The notes beneath the pieces were generated by a model, which was not told the DNA's origin, made no database searches, and was given only the letters and a program-made list of their open reading frames with translations. The position numbers and the translations under genes are program-made. DNA of 64,000 nucleotides from Ochotona curzoniae (Eukaryota; Chordata; Mammalia; Lagomorpha; Ochotonidae), in assembly GCF_017591425.1 (NCBI RefSeq), contig NW_024466599.1, forward strand, positions 25,334,001 through 25,398,000. Direction: 5' to 3'. This document shows, one piece after another, positions 32,940-45,061 of the stretch (the stretch's first letter is position 1; each line of letters starts with the position of its first letter).

Positions 32940-33251
32940 GGCCCGGCGCAGTGGCGCAGTGGCGCAGTGGCTAAGGTCCTCGCCTTGCACGCCCGGGATC
33001 CCATATGGGCGCCGGTTCTAATCCTGGCGGCCCCGCTTCCCTTCCAGCTCCCTGCCTGTGGCCCGGGAAGGCAGTTGAGGATGGCCCAAGGCTTTGGGAC
33101 CCTGCACCCGCGTGGGAGACCCAGAAGAGGCTCCTGGCTTCGGATAGGCATAGTATCGACCGTTGCGCTCACTTGGGGAGTGAATCATCGGACGGAAGAT
33201 CTTCCTCTCTGTCTCTCCTCTCTGTATATCCGCCTTTCCAATAAAAAAAAG
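32940..33251 (+). repeat. Young CSINE with target-site duplication and expanded A-box region
   Basis: Near-consensus young copy. The head reads GCGCA GTGGCGCA GTGGCGCA GTGG, so the octamer GTGGCGCA is tandemly duplicated (32951-32958, 32959-32966) compared with other copies. The 16-bp repeat AAGATGCCACTGATGG at 32924-32939 and 33252-33267 is exact. A 210-codon frame starting inside it at 32967 and running out into flanking DNA to 33599 has no coding support. Confidence 0.97.
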
Positions 33252-33409
33252 AAGATGCCACTGATGGACTTGGGAAAATTCACGAAGGACACACATTATG
33301 AACCTGGAGGGGAGAACAGAGAGCGGAGGAAGGAACTTGGGGAACGGGGAGGAAAGAGCCCGTGCCAACTAAATTGTATCAAAAACAAACATATTAAAAA
33401 CAAAAGATG

Positions 33410-33612
33410 CCCCTGGGAATGCACTTATCTCATTTCACAGTATCCCAGTTCCACTCTTGATTTCAGTTTCTTACTAATGTGCACTGTGGAAGGCACAAAT
33501 GATTGGTTTGAGGAATGCCACCCACTTGGGAGACCCAAACTGAGTTTGGTACCTGGCTTTGAATCTGGCCTATTCTTATTGTTTGCATTTGGGGAGTGAA
33601 CTGTGGGTGATA

Positions 33613-33662
<50 letters not shown>

Positions 33663-33690
33663 GCACTCTGTCATTCCAAAGTAAGCAAGT
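33410..33690 (+). repeat. Degraded CSINE carrying a (TG)n expansion
   Basis: 'cccacttgggagacccaaactg', 'gtacctggctttgaatctggcc' and 'gcatttggggagtgaactgtggg' are CSINE body blocks. The position usually held by the CT-rich 3' segment is replaced by a (TG) microsatellite. Confidence 0.75.
33615..33661 (+). repeat. (TG)n microsatellite
   Basis: About 23 uninterrupted TG units. Likely length-polymorphic. It sits inside a CSINE remnant. Confidence 0.97.
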
Positions 33691-33779
33691 GAATAATTGA
33701 TAAATGTGCAGCTGCCAGAAGCTGGGGTAGGGATACACTACTTCACTATCACTGTCTTAATAAAAATACAACAGGTTAC

Positions 33780-34115
33780 GTGATCTGTGCATCAGAATTT
33801 TATTCGCATGCAGATACAGAGGCTAGAAGTCGAAGCACCAGTTGCCAGCAATTTGGATCTCCTGAGGCCTATTTCCTTAGCTTACAGTTGACCCCATGTT
33901 ACCCTGTCCTCAAATGGTCTTTCTTCTCCGAGTGCATTTGCCCTGGTGTCTCAGTGAATGTCCACATTCCATATCCTTACAATGACACCCTCAACTGAAG
34001 CAGAGCTCACCCTAACAGCTTCATTTTGATCATTACTAAGAAGAACCTATGTCCTACTCCACTGTCATCCTGAAGTATCCATGGTAAGGACTTTATGATG
34101 TTAATGTTGGGGTGC
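33780..34115 (-). mobile_element. MaLR solo LTR (MLT1/MST-like), antisense
   Basis: Plus-strand order 'cagaattttattcgcatgcag', 'gaggctagaagtcgaagcaccagttgccagca', 'tcctgaggcctatttccttagcttacag', 'cctcaaatggtctttctt', 'ccctggtgtctc' follows the reverse complement of MaLR LTRs. It is more diverged than the copy at 25.6 kb. No internal region. Confidence 0.7.
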
Positions 34116-34329
34116 CTCAATTTATCTATAACAAAGGCAAAGGAGAGCACTGGTTGAATAAGTGAGTTTCAGTTTTATAAGGTGAAAAAGTTCTGGATTT
34201 TGGTTGTATAACAGCTTGAACATATTTACCACTGCTGAGCTACATGCTTTTAAATAATACAGTAAATTTCATAATATATCTATTTGAGCACAATTTAAAA
34301 TAGGAAATAAGGAGAGGTAAGGTTTAAAT

Positions 34330-34900
34330 GTATTAGATTGCAAAAACAACAAAGAAGGAATCGGTGAGCTGAAGACAAATCAATACGAATTACCTGTTTG
34401 GGACAGCAAAGAGAAAATTGGCTGCAAACAAACAGAAACTTTGGGACTTATGAGAAGACACCTAAAAATCTAATTATTTTTATTATTGATGTCCCAGGAG
34501 GAGAAAAGAAAGAGTTGAAGTTGTAAAAGGACTGATGCTGAAAATAATACTTAAAGAAAGAATGGCTGCGAAGTTCTCAATATAGGAAGAGGTATAAAAC
34601 TGCAGACACAGGAGGCTAACTGAATCCCAAACAAACCAAAATCTACTAAGACATATTGTTATTAAATTCTAATAAAGTCTTAAAAATGGTGAAAGAAACA
34701 ATGCATTCCTATGGAAGAATGATTCAATCATAGCAGACTAGAATACCCACAACCTTCTGATCAGTTAAAACAGTTTCAATCCAGGGTTGCTCATCCAGTG
34801 AAATTTCCCTCAGGAAAGAAGAAGAAATAAAGATACTTTAACTTACAGAAAAGGAGAATTTATTACCCATATATTCAGGCCCATGAAGTGGCCAAATGAA
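34330..34900 (+). mobile_element. L1M/HAL1-type ORF1 remnant
   Basis: Sense ORF1 blocks: 'gaagacaaatcaatacgaattacc', 'ctaattatttttattattgatgtcccaggaggagaaaagaaagag', 'aagaatggctgcgaagttctc', 'ttgctcatccagtgaaatttccc'. Stops in all frames. The sequence breaks off before the usual ORF1 end, next to a SINE fragment. Confidence 0.7.
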
Positions 34901-34919
34901 TATTTTTAAATGGAAAGAA

Positions 34920-35115
34920 AAGAACAGAGTCCAAAGCTTCTGATCTGGCTCCATGCTAACATGCCCAGGAAAGCAGGAGACCTGAGTGGATTTTCAACTT
35001 CCTGGCTTCTGCCTAGCCCAAACACAACCATGGTTACCATGTGGAGAGTGGAGCATCGGGTACAAGATCTCTCTCTCTTTCTCTGAAACTCTTTCAAAAA
35101 AATGGATCTTTTTTT
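34920..35115 (+). repeat. CSINE fragment
   Basis: 'gcttctgatctggctccatgc', 'gcccaggaaagcaggagacc', 'cttcctggcttctgcctagccc', 'ggagagtggagcatcgggtac', then a CT-rich end and an A/T-rich tail. Head missing. Confidence 0.7.
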
Positions 35116-35233
35116 TTTCATGCAAAAAATGAGTGGGCCTTCAAAAGTCTTTTTATAGGTCACTTCTATACAGAGAATGAACAAAGATACAGAATTTAAC
35201 AATGCCAATAACCAGTAGAATCTGACATTTTTT

Positions 35234-35558
35234 TAAAGATTTACTTATTGTTATTACAAAGTCAGATATACAGAGAGGAGGAGAGACAGACAGGAAGAGC
35301 TTCCGTCGATGATTCACTCATCAAGTGAGCTCAACGGCCGACACTGTGTCAATCCCAAGCCAGGAGCCAGGAATCTCCTCCAGGTCTTCAACATGGGTGC
35401 AGGGTCCCAAGGCTTTGGGCCATCCTGGACTGCTTTCCCAGGCCACAAGCAGGGAGCTAGATGGGAAGTGGAGCTGCCGGGATTAGAACTGGCGCCCATA
35501 TGGGATCCCGGCACGTTCAAGGCAAGGACTTTGGCCATTAGGCCACTGCACCGGGCCC
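35234..35558 (-). repeat. CSINE with target-site duplication, inside L1
   Basis: Reverse copy: 'taaagatttacttattg' tail at left, head at right ending CACTGCACCGGGCCC. Flanked by AGAATCTGACATTTTTT (35217-35233) and AGAGTCTGACATTTTTT (35559-35575), one mismatch in 17. Opposite-strand frames of 101 and 125 codons are repeat-derived. Confidence 0.95.
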
Positions 35559-35575
35559 AGAGTCTGACATTTTTT

Positions 35576-38255
35576 AACATTTCACCCAAAAGAGAATACA
35601 GAAATTGTTTTTTCAACAACCAATTGAAATTTTATCAATTTAGATCAAATTTGGATCACGAAACAAACTCAATAAATTTAAAGTAATTGAAATAACACAG
35701 ACCATATTGTCTAATCACAATGAAATCAATCACAGGACAAAAACACCTCCAAACACTAGAGAATTAAACGTTTTTCTAGATAAGCCATGACTGAATGAAA
35801 AAGTTTCGAAGGAACAGAAATGCCACAAATCAAACTATTGAAATAGTCTAAAGCAGTACCAGCCGGTTTACGTACAGCATGAAATGCTTGACTTAAGAAG
35901 AGAAGTTATTTCAAATCAATAATCCAAAGTTCCATCTCAAAAAAGTGGATAAAAGAAGACCAAAATAAGTCCAAATCAAGGAGAAAGAGACAAAATGATA
36001 AAAATGAGAACAGGAAACAATGAAACTGAAAGCAGAAAAACTAAAAAGAGAATTACTCAAAAGTTGGCTCTTCAAAAATCCATATCATTGACATATTTGG
36101 AAAAACAGATTAATTTTTTAAAAAAACATACAGACATACAGTCATCACCATTAATGGATAAATGAATATTACAAGCAACTTCATAGTAATACATTTACAA
36201 ATGTAACAGAAACAAACTGACTCCTTAAAAAAAATCACACAATGCTAAAATTTAATCAAGAAGAAACAGATTAAATAATTGTAATATTTACTATAAATCA
36301 CACCCTCCCACCCTCTAATGCCAAAACAAACCTCCAGTGGCTTTATGGAAAATTCTACCAATTTAAAACTACCATCAATTTTATACAATTCAGCCCACAG
36401 AATATAATAGTACATTTTTCACCTACCCTGTGATCTGACTATAATGCCACAAAATGACATAAAAACATTACAAAATGAGTATATTACAGACTGATACATT
36501 TCTGAAGTTAAGCACCAAATTATTAGCAAAATATCAGCCAATCAAATTCATAAATTTATAGGAAGAGTTATGCCCCCATAGCAGACTAGGATTTGTTTTA
36601 GGTATGTAAATCAGGTTCAATATTTGCAATATTGATGCCATCTTTGAATTAATCCATCATGTCAACAGATTACAAAAGAAAAAACATGTTCTTATCAATG
36701 GATTCTGAAAAACTATTTGACATTGTAAAATACTCATTGTTGATTAATAAAAACTCTCAGCAAACTAAAAATAAAGAAGAATTTCTATAAAATCATGTTT
36801 AAAAAACAATCCCTATTGCAGACATGACAGCCACAGGTCTGATATGGAAGTCTTTCCACCTGAGGCCAGAAACAAAGCAAAATGTCTGCTCTCACTGCTG
36901 TATCATTGAGATTTTACTATTATACTTTATTATGTATTATCCACATATCTAAAAGATTGTGAATAAGATCTACAGACTGAAAACTATAAAATAATGATAA
37001 GCACAAAGGCGGCACACACTGTGATCACTGGGCAGAACACCCCATATAACAGTGATACTGATTCTCCTTTGACTGATGTATAGTTTTAATGCAATTTTTA
37101 CCAAAATTTGCTCTAAATCTCATATGGAAAGGTAAAAGACCTTTGATAGATAGAAACAATATGAAAAGAAGAATAAAGGGGAAGAAATTACCATATATAT
37201 GTTGTTTCACTACACAGCTACATTATTCACGACTATATGGTATTGGAAAACTGATGAACAAAGCTCAATTAAATGGGAAGAAGGAACCCCCCCCCAAAAA
37301 AAAAACCTCATATAAATACACCCAACTGATTTTTTAATGTAGGTTCAAAAACAATGTCAAAAATAACGCCAGTACTTTGGCACATCCATTGTCAGAAAAT
37401 GAAATATCCCCAGCTACACTTCACATCTTACACAAACTTTAACTCAAAATGAATCATGCACTCAAGACTCAAGTGAAATGAAATAAATTGGCTATTAGAT
37501 TATAGTCAGGTAGAAGTAACAAGTTCTAATGTTTTTTATTTTCTTCAAGTTCTAATTTTCTATAGCACAGTGGAATGATTATAATGCACAATATTTTAGA
37601 AAGAACTAGAGGAAAGAAGCTGGTAGACATAAAGCACAAAGAAAACAGGCTACTGGATCAATGTGTTGAAAGATCAAACTTCATACCGTAAAGATGTACA
37701 ATTATTGCACGTTAATCAGATATCGTCAAAACCAAAATAATTTTCCTGGAAAAACAGGAATTCCAGGAGCATATGAAAAACCCTTGGATTCAAAGACTAG
37801 ATAAATGTTTCTCAGATTTGGTAACAAAAGTACAATTAAAAGGAAAACTGACAAATTAACAACTCATTCAAAATCTAAAATTTTTCTTTTGTAGGGATCC
37901 CTGTTAATAAGGTGAAAGGAAAGGCTATAGGCTGAGTAAACATATTCTCAAATTGCATATGAATAAACATATGTTCAAACCAATATGGGATTTATAAACG
38001 GAATGCATAACAATCTCCAATTTTCTACAGTAAGAATAAAAGTAATCCAATTTAAAAATCAGCAAAAGACAAAACAGACATCTCACTGAAAAGAATATTT
38101 AGTTGATAAATGAACACATAAGAAGATCTTCAATATTTTATCCATAGCTGGGTATACACAAATTAAAAATCAGAAATACATCACTACATATCTATCAGAA
38201 TGACTAGCATACAAGCACATACTTGATCTAACAGTTAAATTATCAGCTAAGATGC
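35576..38255 (+). mobile_element. L1 ORF2 remnant, end of endonuclease through C-terminal part
   Basis: Starts at the end of the endonuclease region ('gtctaatcacaatgaaatcaatc') and runs through 'gagaaagagacaaaatgat', 'atttattacaagcaactt'-type text, 'tcatggaaggtaaaagacctttg'-like text near 37110-37150, 'tgtcagaaaatgaaatatcc', to 'atcactacatatctatcagaatgac' near 38180. No 3' UTR or A-tail follows. Most of the endonuclease domain is missing between here and the ORF1 part at 34.9 kb. All frames broken. Confidence 0.8.
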
Positions 38256-38781
38256 TCACACCCTATTGCAGGAATCTGCATATCTAGTCATTCAAGTTCA
38301 TGTCCTATGACCAACAGTTATGGGGACTATGCAGTTTTACCTGCCCCTCTACCTTTTCCCCTGATATCCTGGTATGTAACATTATTAACTGGCTTGACAG
38401 GGTCCCACCGTTTTTATTGATAAGAGACTGCAGAGGATAAGAAGCTGACAAAAAAAAAAGTGGAGGCATTCTATCTTTACTCACCCTTCTGACAACACCA
38501 GAGGAGCCCCAAGGAAATAATGCAGGAACATCTGTAGTTCCAATCATTCAGGTTCATGTCCTGTAACCAAGAACAAAGAACTCAGACAATGGAGCATATG
38601 CAGGAATGAAAGCTTATTAACCAAAAATAAAAATCAAAAAGAGAAAGCTCTCCGTAGCACCTAGAGAAATTACTGTGTAGGCACCCATTAGAGGAAGTCA
38701 CCTAGGGTAACATTCTTTGGTCTAGAGAAAATACATACAGAGCCTCACAAACATATCTGTTAGCCACAATGACTTCATTGT
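38256..38781. other. Unassigned DNA with a partial direct repeat
   Basis: About 48 bp at 38267-38314 recur in diverged form at 38521-38570 (shared TCATTCARGTTCATGTCCTRTRACCAA). Offset about 255 bp. Could be remains of a tandem duplication or an LTR; no family recognised. An 80-codon frame at 38305-38547 lies between the two. Confidence 0.5.
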
Positions 38782-39022
38782 TGGGGAGCTGGTGTCTAGA
38801 GCTGGACAAGTCCAGCTGTAACTGCATCCTATTTTGTTTTCAGCTTCTCCTTGGACCTCTGCACCAAGTGACAGACCTAGAAGAAATTCCTGGTCCCTGA
38901 CTGTGCATCAGCTCAGCTCCGGTTACTGCAACCACTTGGGGATTGAATCTGAAAATGAAAGACCTCCGTCTCTCTCTCCTCTCTGTACATCTGCCTTTCA
39001 AATAAAAATAAACCTTTAAAAG
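38782..39022 (+). repeat. CSINE, internally deleted
   Basis: 'ttggggagctggtgtctag' head, then a shortened middle, 'cctctgcaccaagtgacagacctagaagaaattcctgg', 'gctcagctccggttactgcaaccacttggggattgaatctg', CT-rich 3' end and 'caaataaaaataaacc' tail. The upstream body with TCCCATCCAGCTCCC is absent. Confidence 0.8.
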
Positions 39023-41205
39023 AAACTTCAATATATTATCTTTACATAGAGAGGCAAATATTGTATTGTATGTACACACAAAAACACTGACTTTTAATAG
39101 ACTGTTTTTAGAATAAATATTTGCTCCATCATTGCTTTGGTTTTTTTATTTTTCTAAATTTAAAGCATAAAAAATATAGATTTTGTCTTTTAAATCAGGA
39201 ATATATTTGATATTGATATCTTCTGTAATGTAGATATTTTCTATATTTTCCTTCTTTGACCTTGCTTAAACAAATAACTCAAAAGCGCTCTTTCTGCTTA
39301 TTTGCTCAATTCTTCAGCATTATCCATGTTGATTTTTTCCATTAGTTAAATTGAATATGCATCATTCAGAATCTACTGCCCAGCCTGATAATCAGCTCCA
39401 TTAAACCAATCATGCCCTAATCTCGACATTTTTTCAATGTTATTTCTCAAAAAGTGGCCACTATCTAATGCTAGATGATACTTGAAGACAAAAGAATTGC
39501 CTGTATGAAATGAGCCTCCTACAAAAAGCCCTTTGCTCCCTCATGAAAATTTTGAGTTATTGTGACATTATCTGAATATCATAAATCGAATGGTAAAAAT
39601 AGTGTAAGGGGGTAATCATCATATCAATTTTTATGTCATGCTTAGTTCTGCTTCTTGCACTTATGTCCTCTATTAGGGGGATTTAAGACTTAAAATGTTA
39701 TCATAATATATTTTAATACCAAAATTTTCCTGGCCTTCACATGCCATAGAAGTCTGAAGTCCTTTCTTTTTATTTCTACTAAAAGAATATAATAGTTAGA
39801 TTATTCTTAGTGATTTTTCCCAATGCTAGTATCCAATCTGAGTCAATTCACATAACACCATTATGCTATATCTGCACTCACAACTAGACATTTAATTTTC
39901 AGGATACTACATTTTAAGCAGTCACCAGAAGATTCCAGATGTTTCAGAGGTAACTAATATAAATAGGGAACTGAGGCAGTACTCACTGTAAATCCACTGT
40001 CAGACACTTGCTGTTTTTAAATTGCAAATATAAAACTACTTTGAAGATCTAACCTGAGAAGTATTGAAGTTGAAATCCTGTTTGCATAGACTTTAATGGA
40101 AACACTAGATAGGCTTATTGAAGGTAGGAAAAGAATAACACTTTATCTCCACTTATTTTTAAGTTTTATTTTTCTTATTGTAAAGAAAAGAGATTTTATA
40201 TATTTCATATGGACAGTTCAAGAAGACAATCACTCCACTCTTGCTCATCTGCTTTTTGCAAAACCTTCCCTTCCCTCTCCTTCAACAGTATCTGCAGAGT
40301 CATAATTTAAATACATTCTAATTCCCAGGCTTAATTTACCATTATTCACAATGTTCAAGAATTTAAAAGGCCATAAGACTACACTTCCCCTGGAGCATAA
40401 ACATAGACTAAAAGACTATTCCAAGGTTACCATTTCATGGCTACTCTTTCTTTGTGAGTTTTAGATTAACTGCTACATATCATATTTTTCATTAAAAAAT
40501 AACAAAATGGTCATCAATACTTTCCAGATAACAACTAATAGCAAATATCCACACTGCATCATTGTAAATTTGAATAGCCAATCAAAAAGAACAGCAACCA
40601 AGGTTGTGTTTCTTACCTTTAGTAAGTATATACCTGTTACAGGAGGAGTCTTTAGAAGGAAAGTACAAGGAAAGGGCTCATATACAACACAGAATATATT
40701 GCCAATATTCCAGATCTAAGCCAAAAACCTATTAAGTTGAATTTGTTTTTCATTCAAAAAAGTGAAAGAAAACCAACACTCCAAACCATATTGGTTAAAT
40801 AAGAGAAACTTTAAACTACCCAAATAATACAAGGGCTACAAAAGGGATAACATTTTTTAAAGTCAAGATGACAAGCACTCAGCAAAGGGGCCTATACTTA
40901 GGAAGTGTTCCATTAATATTGGTTAAGTTTAACTTCTATATGAAGTTAAAGAACTGAGGGATGAGAGAAGGTGTCATTGACTTATAATGCTTCCTAATTT
41001 GTTATGAAAATATTTGCACAATGGCCAATTTCAAGTCTCTCACATAATGTCACTGAACATAAAGTTGCAACTAAACGTTAACAAATAGCTCATATAAGCT
41101 ACTTTCAGCATTTCCACAGTGACCAAGACACAAAAGAAGACATGGAAAAAATTATCTTAAACATCTGTTAGCTGCCAGGCTATCTGCTTTGATCATAATG
41201 ACTAA
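39023..41205. other. Unassigned AT-rich DNA
   Basis: About 2.2 kb without a recognised element or gene. A short T-rich/A-rich fragment near 40155-40195 could be a CSINE tail in reverse, but it is too short to claim. Confidence 0.5.
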
Positions 41206-41312
41206 CGTAGGGACAAGGTACACGTTTTATTTACCTCTATTTATTAAAAATATCAAATAAAGTGAACTTTACATAGCAGATGCTTAATGCACATCAGTGG
41301 AAAGAACTAGTA
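41206..41312 (+). repeat. Possible L2 3' end remnant
   Basis: 'gggacaaggtacacgttttatt' and 'ctttacatagcagatgcttaatgcacatc' resemble the L2 sense 3' end (GGGCAGGGACTTTGTCTG, GGCACATAGTAGGCGCTCAATAAA). Low identity. Confidence 0.35.
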
Positions 41313-42674
41313 AATTTATTCTTCACTTACACTGTTCATATTCAGTATCTATTCTTACAGTTCCTTTGAAACACATCCCAGAGTTCATCTAATTTCCAGG
41401 CTACCTTTTATAGCTGCATTGCCCTCATAACTGTCTAACAATGCTTCTACCTTGTCCTGGTCCTGCTGACTTTTCAACTGTCGATCAGTCTAGTATCTTC
41501 TAGTGCCAACCTTTTATGCTTCTTCTGGCTATAGTGTCAGCCCTCTTTCCTTTTCTGATCCTTGGTGGCTTCCAAGTCTTTTGTTTCCATATAGTCTCCA
41601 GGCAGCAGTAACCCAATCATCAATAAACCAAGACATGGACTCATACAACACCTTAATTGTTTTGCTTTTTTATTTCTGACGTGTCTTTGAGATAAGTCTT
41701 TGGGACTAGCAGGATTTATCAATTTCTTATTTCTGGTGTCTGGCCTTCCTCACATTCCTCACTGTTCTTGCCAGTCTTAGTCACAGCTGCTTTCTCAAAA
41801 ACCTCTGAGGCTGCCTCATTGCTTCTAGCTCCTCAGGCAAATTTACTTTTCAATTTGGCATTTTGCTGAGTGATTCTTAGAAATTCTCTTCAATTAGTCA
41901 TGTCTGAATCTGATTTTATAGCACTGTTCCCTGAGGTAATGTACTGATTGACTCTTTTATGAACCAAATTAATAAAATGTCCACTGATTTGATTTTCCTA
42001 TAGTACTTGATGAGTCATCCTCTTTCAAATCAGGCCAGTCAAAGCCACAGAGCTTCAAATCAGTGATCTCACAATGTACTGTTTTCCTTCTTCTAGAAAA
42101 TTCAACCACAGTATTCCATTATTTAAACAACAAGAATGCTTTATTTTACTTTGATAAATGGCTCTTAGAAGAAAATTATGAAAGAACATGCAATTCACAT
42201 TAAATAAACTCAAAGAAGATAGATCAACTAAACTCTACACGGCTATTTTTTCCCTGCCCTGCTTTCCACAGCTGGTTTCTGAAGTGCTAGACTGTTACTG
42301 ACAGGTAATCGGGCCCTGTTTTTAAGAAACTTGGTGAAATTAGGACACAGACAACATTTAAATTCACAATTCAGTCAAGTCAAGCAAAGATGGTAAAGAA
42401 TTTGGGCTACAGCAACAGGCAACTTGGGAGAATTGGGATCTAACAGGAGAGCCCAAACAACAGCTCAGAAATGAGAACAGGCAGCCTAGAAGTCTAACGA
42501 CAAGTGGGAAATCCCAAGCACGATGGTGTGCTCAAGAAGTGAAGCAAAAAGGTCAAGTTCAATCTCAGAAAACAGAAGCTAAATTTAGAGAATTAAACCA
42601 ACCAAGGGGATGTGTCTGAGGATCTTTAAGACCTATTGTCACTAAGATGAACCATAGCAAATTTGCACATGGAG
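41313..42674. other. Unassigned DNA
   Basis: No repeat or gene recognised. It is less AT-rich between 41380 and 41850 than the surrounding sequence. Confidence 0.5.
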
Positions 42675-42958
42675 TGAAATGCAGTGGGTTAGGGAGCAGT
42701 GTAAGCCAGTGGGGTGATGCCAGTACTCCAAGCAGGGACGTATATTCAAAACATCAAGCTTCTGATGCAACTTCCTACTAATTCACTTAAGAAGGAAAGG
42801 AGAAGAGCCCAAATACTCGGGTCCTTGCCAATCATGTGGAAGAACAATGTGGAGTTTTCTATTTAGCCCTGGCTGTGTTGTCCATTTGGACAAGCTGGTG
42901 GAGGATGTCTCTGTTGCCCTGCCTTTCAAATAAATATATTTTTCAGGAAAAAAAAAAG
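42675..42958 (+). repeat. Old diverged CSINE
   Basis: 'gtgtaagccagtggggtgatgccagtac', 'cttctgatgcaacttcctac', 'atactcgggtccttgccaatcatgtggaag', 'agccctggctgtgttgtccatttgg', then 'cctttcaaataaatata' tail. Old type. Confidence 0.75.
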
Positions 42959-43114
42959 TTTCTACATCCCTGAGACCATCACAATTTATGTCATAAATTT
43001 AACCATCATGTCCAAGAATTTCCCCTCCACCCTCTTCATTATTACTGTGTAATTAAGAAATAAAACTGTCATAAGATCAAGTGGTCCCAATATATTCACA
43101 ACAACTGAAATAAT

Positions 43115-43429
43115 GGGGCTGGCGCATTGGTTCAACTGGCTAATCTTCCACCTCTAAGCATGGCATCCCATGTAGATTCCGGTTCATGTCCCCTCCAGCT
43201 CCCTGTTTTGTGGCCTGGGAGGGTAGTGGAGGATGACCTGATGCCTTGGGACCCTGCACCCATGTGGAAGAATCAGAGGAATCTCCTGCCTCCTGGCTTC
43301 AGATTAACTCATCTCCAGTCACTGCGGTCATTCGGGTAATGAATCAGGACATGTAGGATCTTTATCTCTTCTTCTCTCTGTAAATCTGCCTTTCCAGTAA
43401 AAATAAGTAAAAATTTTGTTCAGAAAAAG
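43115..43429 (+). repeat. CSINE, second head subfamily, with target-site duplication
   Basis: Head GGGGCTGGCGCATTGGTTCAACTGG (first G's at 43115) of the same type as 4497 and 59421, then 'ccctccagctccctg', 'gcctgggagggtagtggagg', CT-rich end. Flanked by AACTGAAATAAT at 43103-43114 and 43430-43441, exact over 12 bp. Confidence 0.92.
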
Positions 43430-43441
43430 AACTGAAATAAT

Positions 43442-43890
43442 TACACCAAAGAGATATCTGCACCACAATCTTTACTTAAAGCGCTCTACATAATAACTAT
43501 AACATGGAATCAAGACATCCATTACCAATTGAAGAGATGGTATATGAACACAATAAATTATTCAGCCATAAAAAATGAAATCATATCAACTGAAGCAAAA
43601 TGGATGGGACAGGAAAGCAGTATGTTAAGTAAAATCAACCAAATACAGGAAGAAAAATACTGCATGTTCTTCCCCATATGTGAAAGCTTAAAAATGCAAT
43701 CTGAACATTCACTAGTAATTACTATGGGCTGGAGGATGTCTGGAGAATAGTAAATGCTTTGATAACGGATATCAAGTCAGTTAGAAGGAATATGTTCCTA
43801 GCATTCCACATGAGAGAGAGGTAACTGTAATGTACAACCTTTTACATGTTTTCTGACAAAATATAAGAAAGGAATTCCAATTCTTCAATC
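43442..43890 (+). mobile_element. L1 3' fragment (ORF2 end and 3' UTR)
   Basis: 'ataaattattcagccataaaaaatgaaatcatatc', 'gaagcaaaatggatgggacaggaaag', 'gtaaaatcaaccaaatacagg' and 'atgttcttccccatatgtgaaagc' are the end of L1 ORF2; the rest is 3' UTR. The 73-codon frame at 43529-43750 is a short surviving piece of ORF2, not a gene. A CSINE interrupts the element at its left (43115-43429). Confidence 0.85.
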
Positions 43891-45061
43891 ACAAATAACA
43901 AAAAAAAGGAAATGTTAATTTTCCTGATTTAGTCAGTCCACATTGTACACATGTATTGGCCTAGGAATGGTATTGAATAAAATTCACTGCAACCCATAAA
44001 ATATATAGTAATTGGGGTTTTTTGAGATGTTTAGAGCATTTTCATTTGTAATTTCCACAATATGTGCAAATTTAAATAGCTTTAAGTAAAATTCATATGC
44101 TACATTTACACAATGCAGTATCATTCACCAATTTAAGTGTATTAACTTGATCTATACAATAATATGAGTCTATTGCTGTGAAGTGGATAAAACCAATTCA
44201 AAAATCTATTTACTATGTGACTGAATTTATTTAACACTGGAAACTAAGATGTTAGTAGCAGAAATTCAGAATAAGAAATACATCAGCATACAACTATTCA
44301 ATTATTGTTTAAAAGTGTTTTTATCATTGTTTCAAAGTATGATAAATAAACATCGTTTTTAATTTATTGGGAAAGCATATCTACTATCAGAAAATTTTAC
44401 ATATGCTGGTGGGGGCTTCCTCAATTATTTACTTCCAACTAAGTTAAAAACTATTACCATAAAGCCATTTATATAAACATGAAATTCTTAAAGTAAAATA
44501 TTTCAATAGTTTCCAACTTTTGAAGTAAGGGTTTATTATGTATTCATCTATGTGATATCTGTTGAATATTAATGGATAACATTTGTGTGATGGAGGCTTA
44601 CAAGAAATAGCCAGGATCTGATGAAATACAGCAAGTAATATGAATGTTAAATACAAAAATTAGTAGAAAATAATGCTAAATAACTTTAATTTGTGTAAAG
44701 ACCAATAAAATATGAGTGGGGAGATGTTTTAAATTTAATAATCTTAAGTCTGCGATCTTTTTTGATGATTAATATTGAACTAAATTTGGAAACTATAATC
44801 AAACCCTAACCACCAGTACATAAATTTTTAAGAGCTTACGCTGAGGCAATAATTAAACAATACAAGCAGATTTGGGCAGATGTTGACAATGCATACAATA
44901 CATAGAGATGAGCCAGCTAAGAGAAAGGACCCTGACAAAAGGGACTTATTTTATAGCACTCCTATACCATCATTTATATCTCCTACTCACGAGGTCACCC
45001 ATAGTTCTTGGTCACTTCAGCATAGCTTTCCTTAATAAAATTGCTATAAACATAAGTTTTT
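43891..45061. other. Unassigned AT-rich DNA
   Basis: About 1.2 kb, strongly AT-rich, no element or gene recognised. Confidence 0.5.

Noticed and set aside
32967..33599. 210-codon plus-strand frame
   Set aside because: It begins inside a young CSINE and runs into flanking DNA and a degraded CSINE. A 116-codon frame is open on the other strand of the same DNA.
33463..33738. 91-codon minus-strand frame with a Thr-His run
   Set aside because: The run is the (TG)n microsatellite read in reverse.
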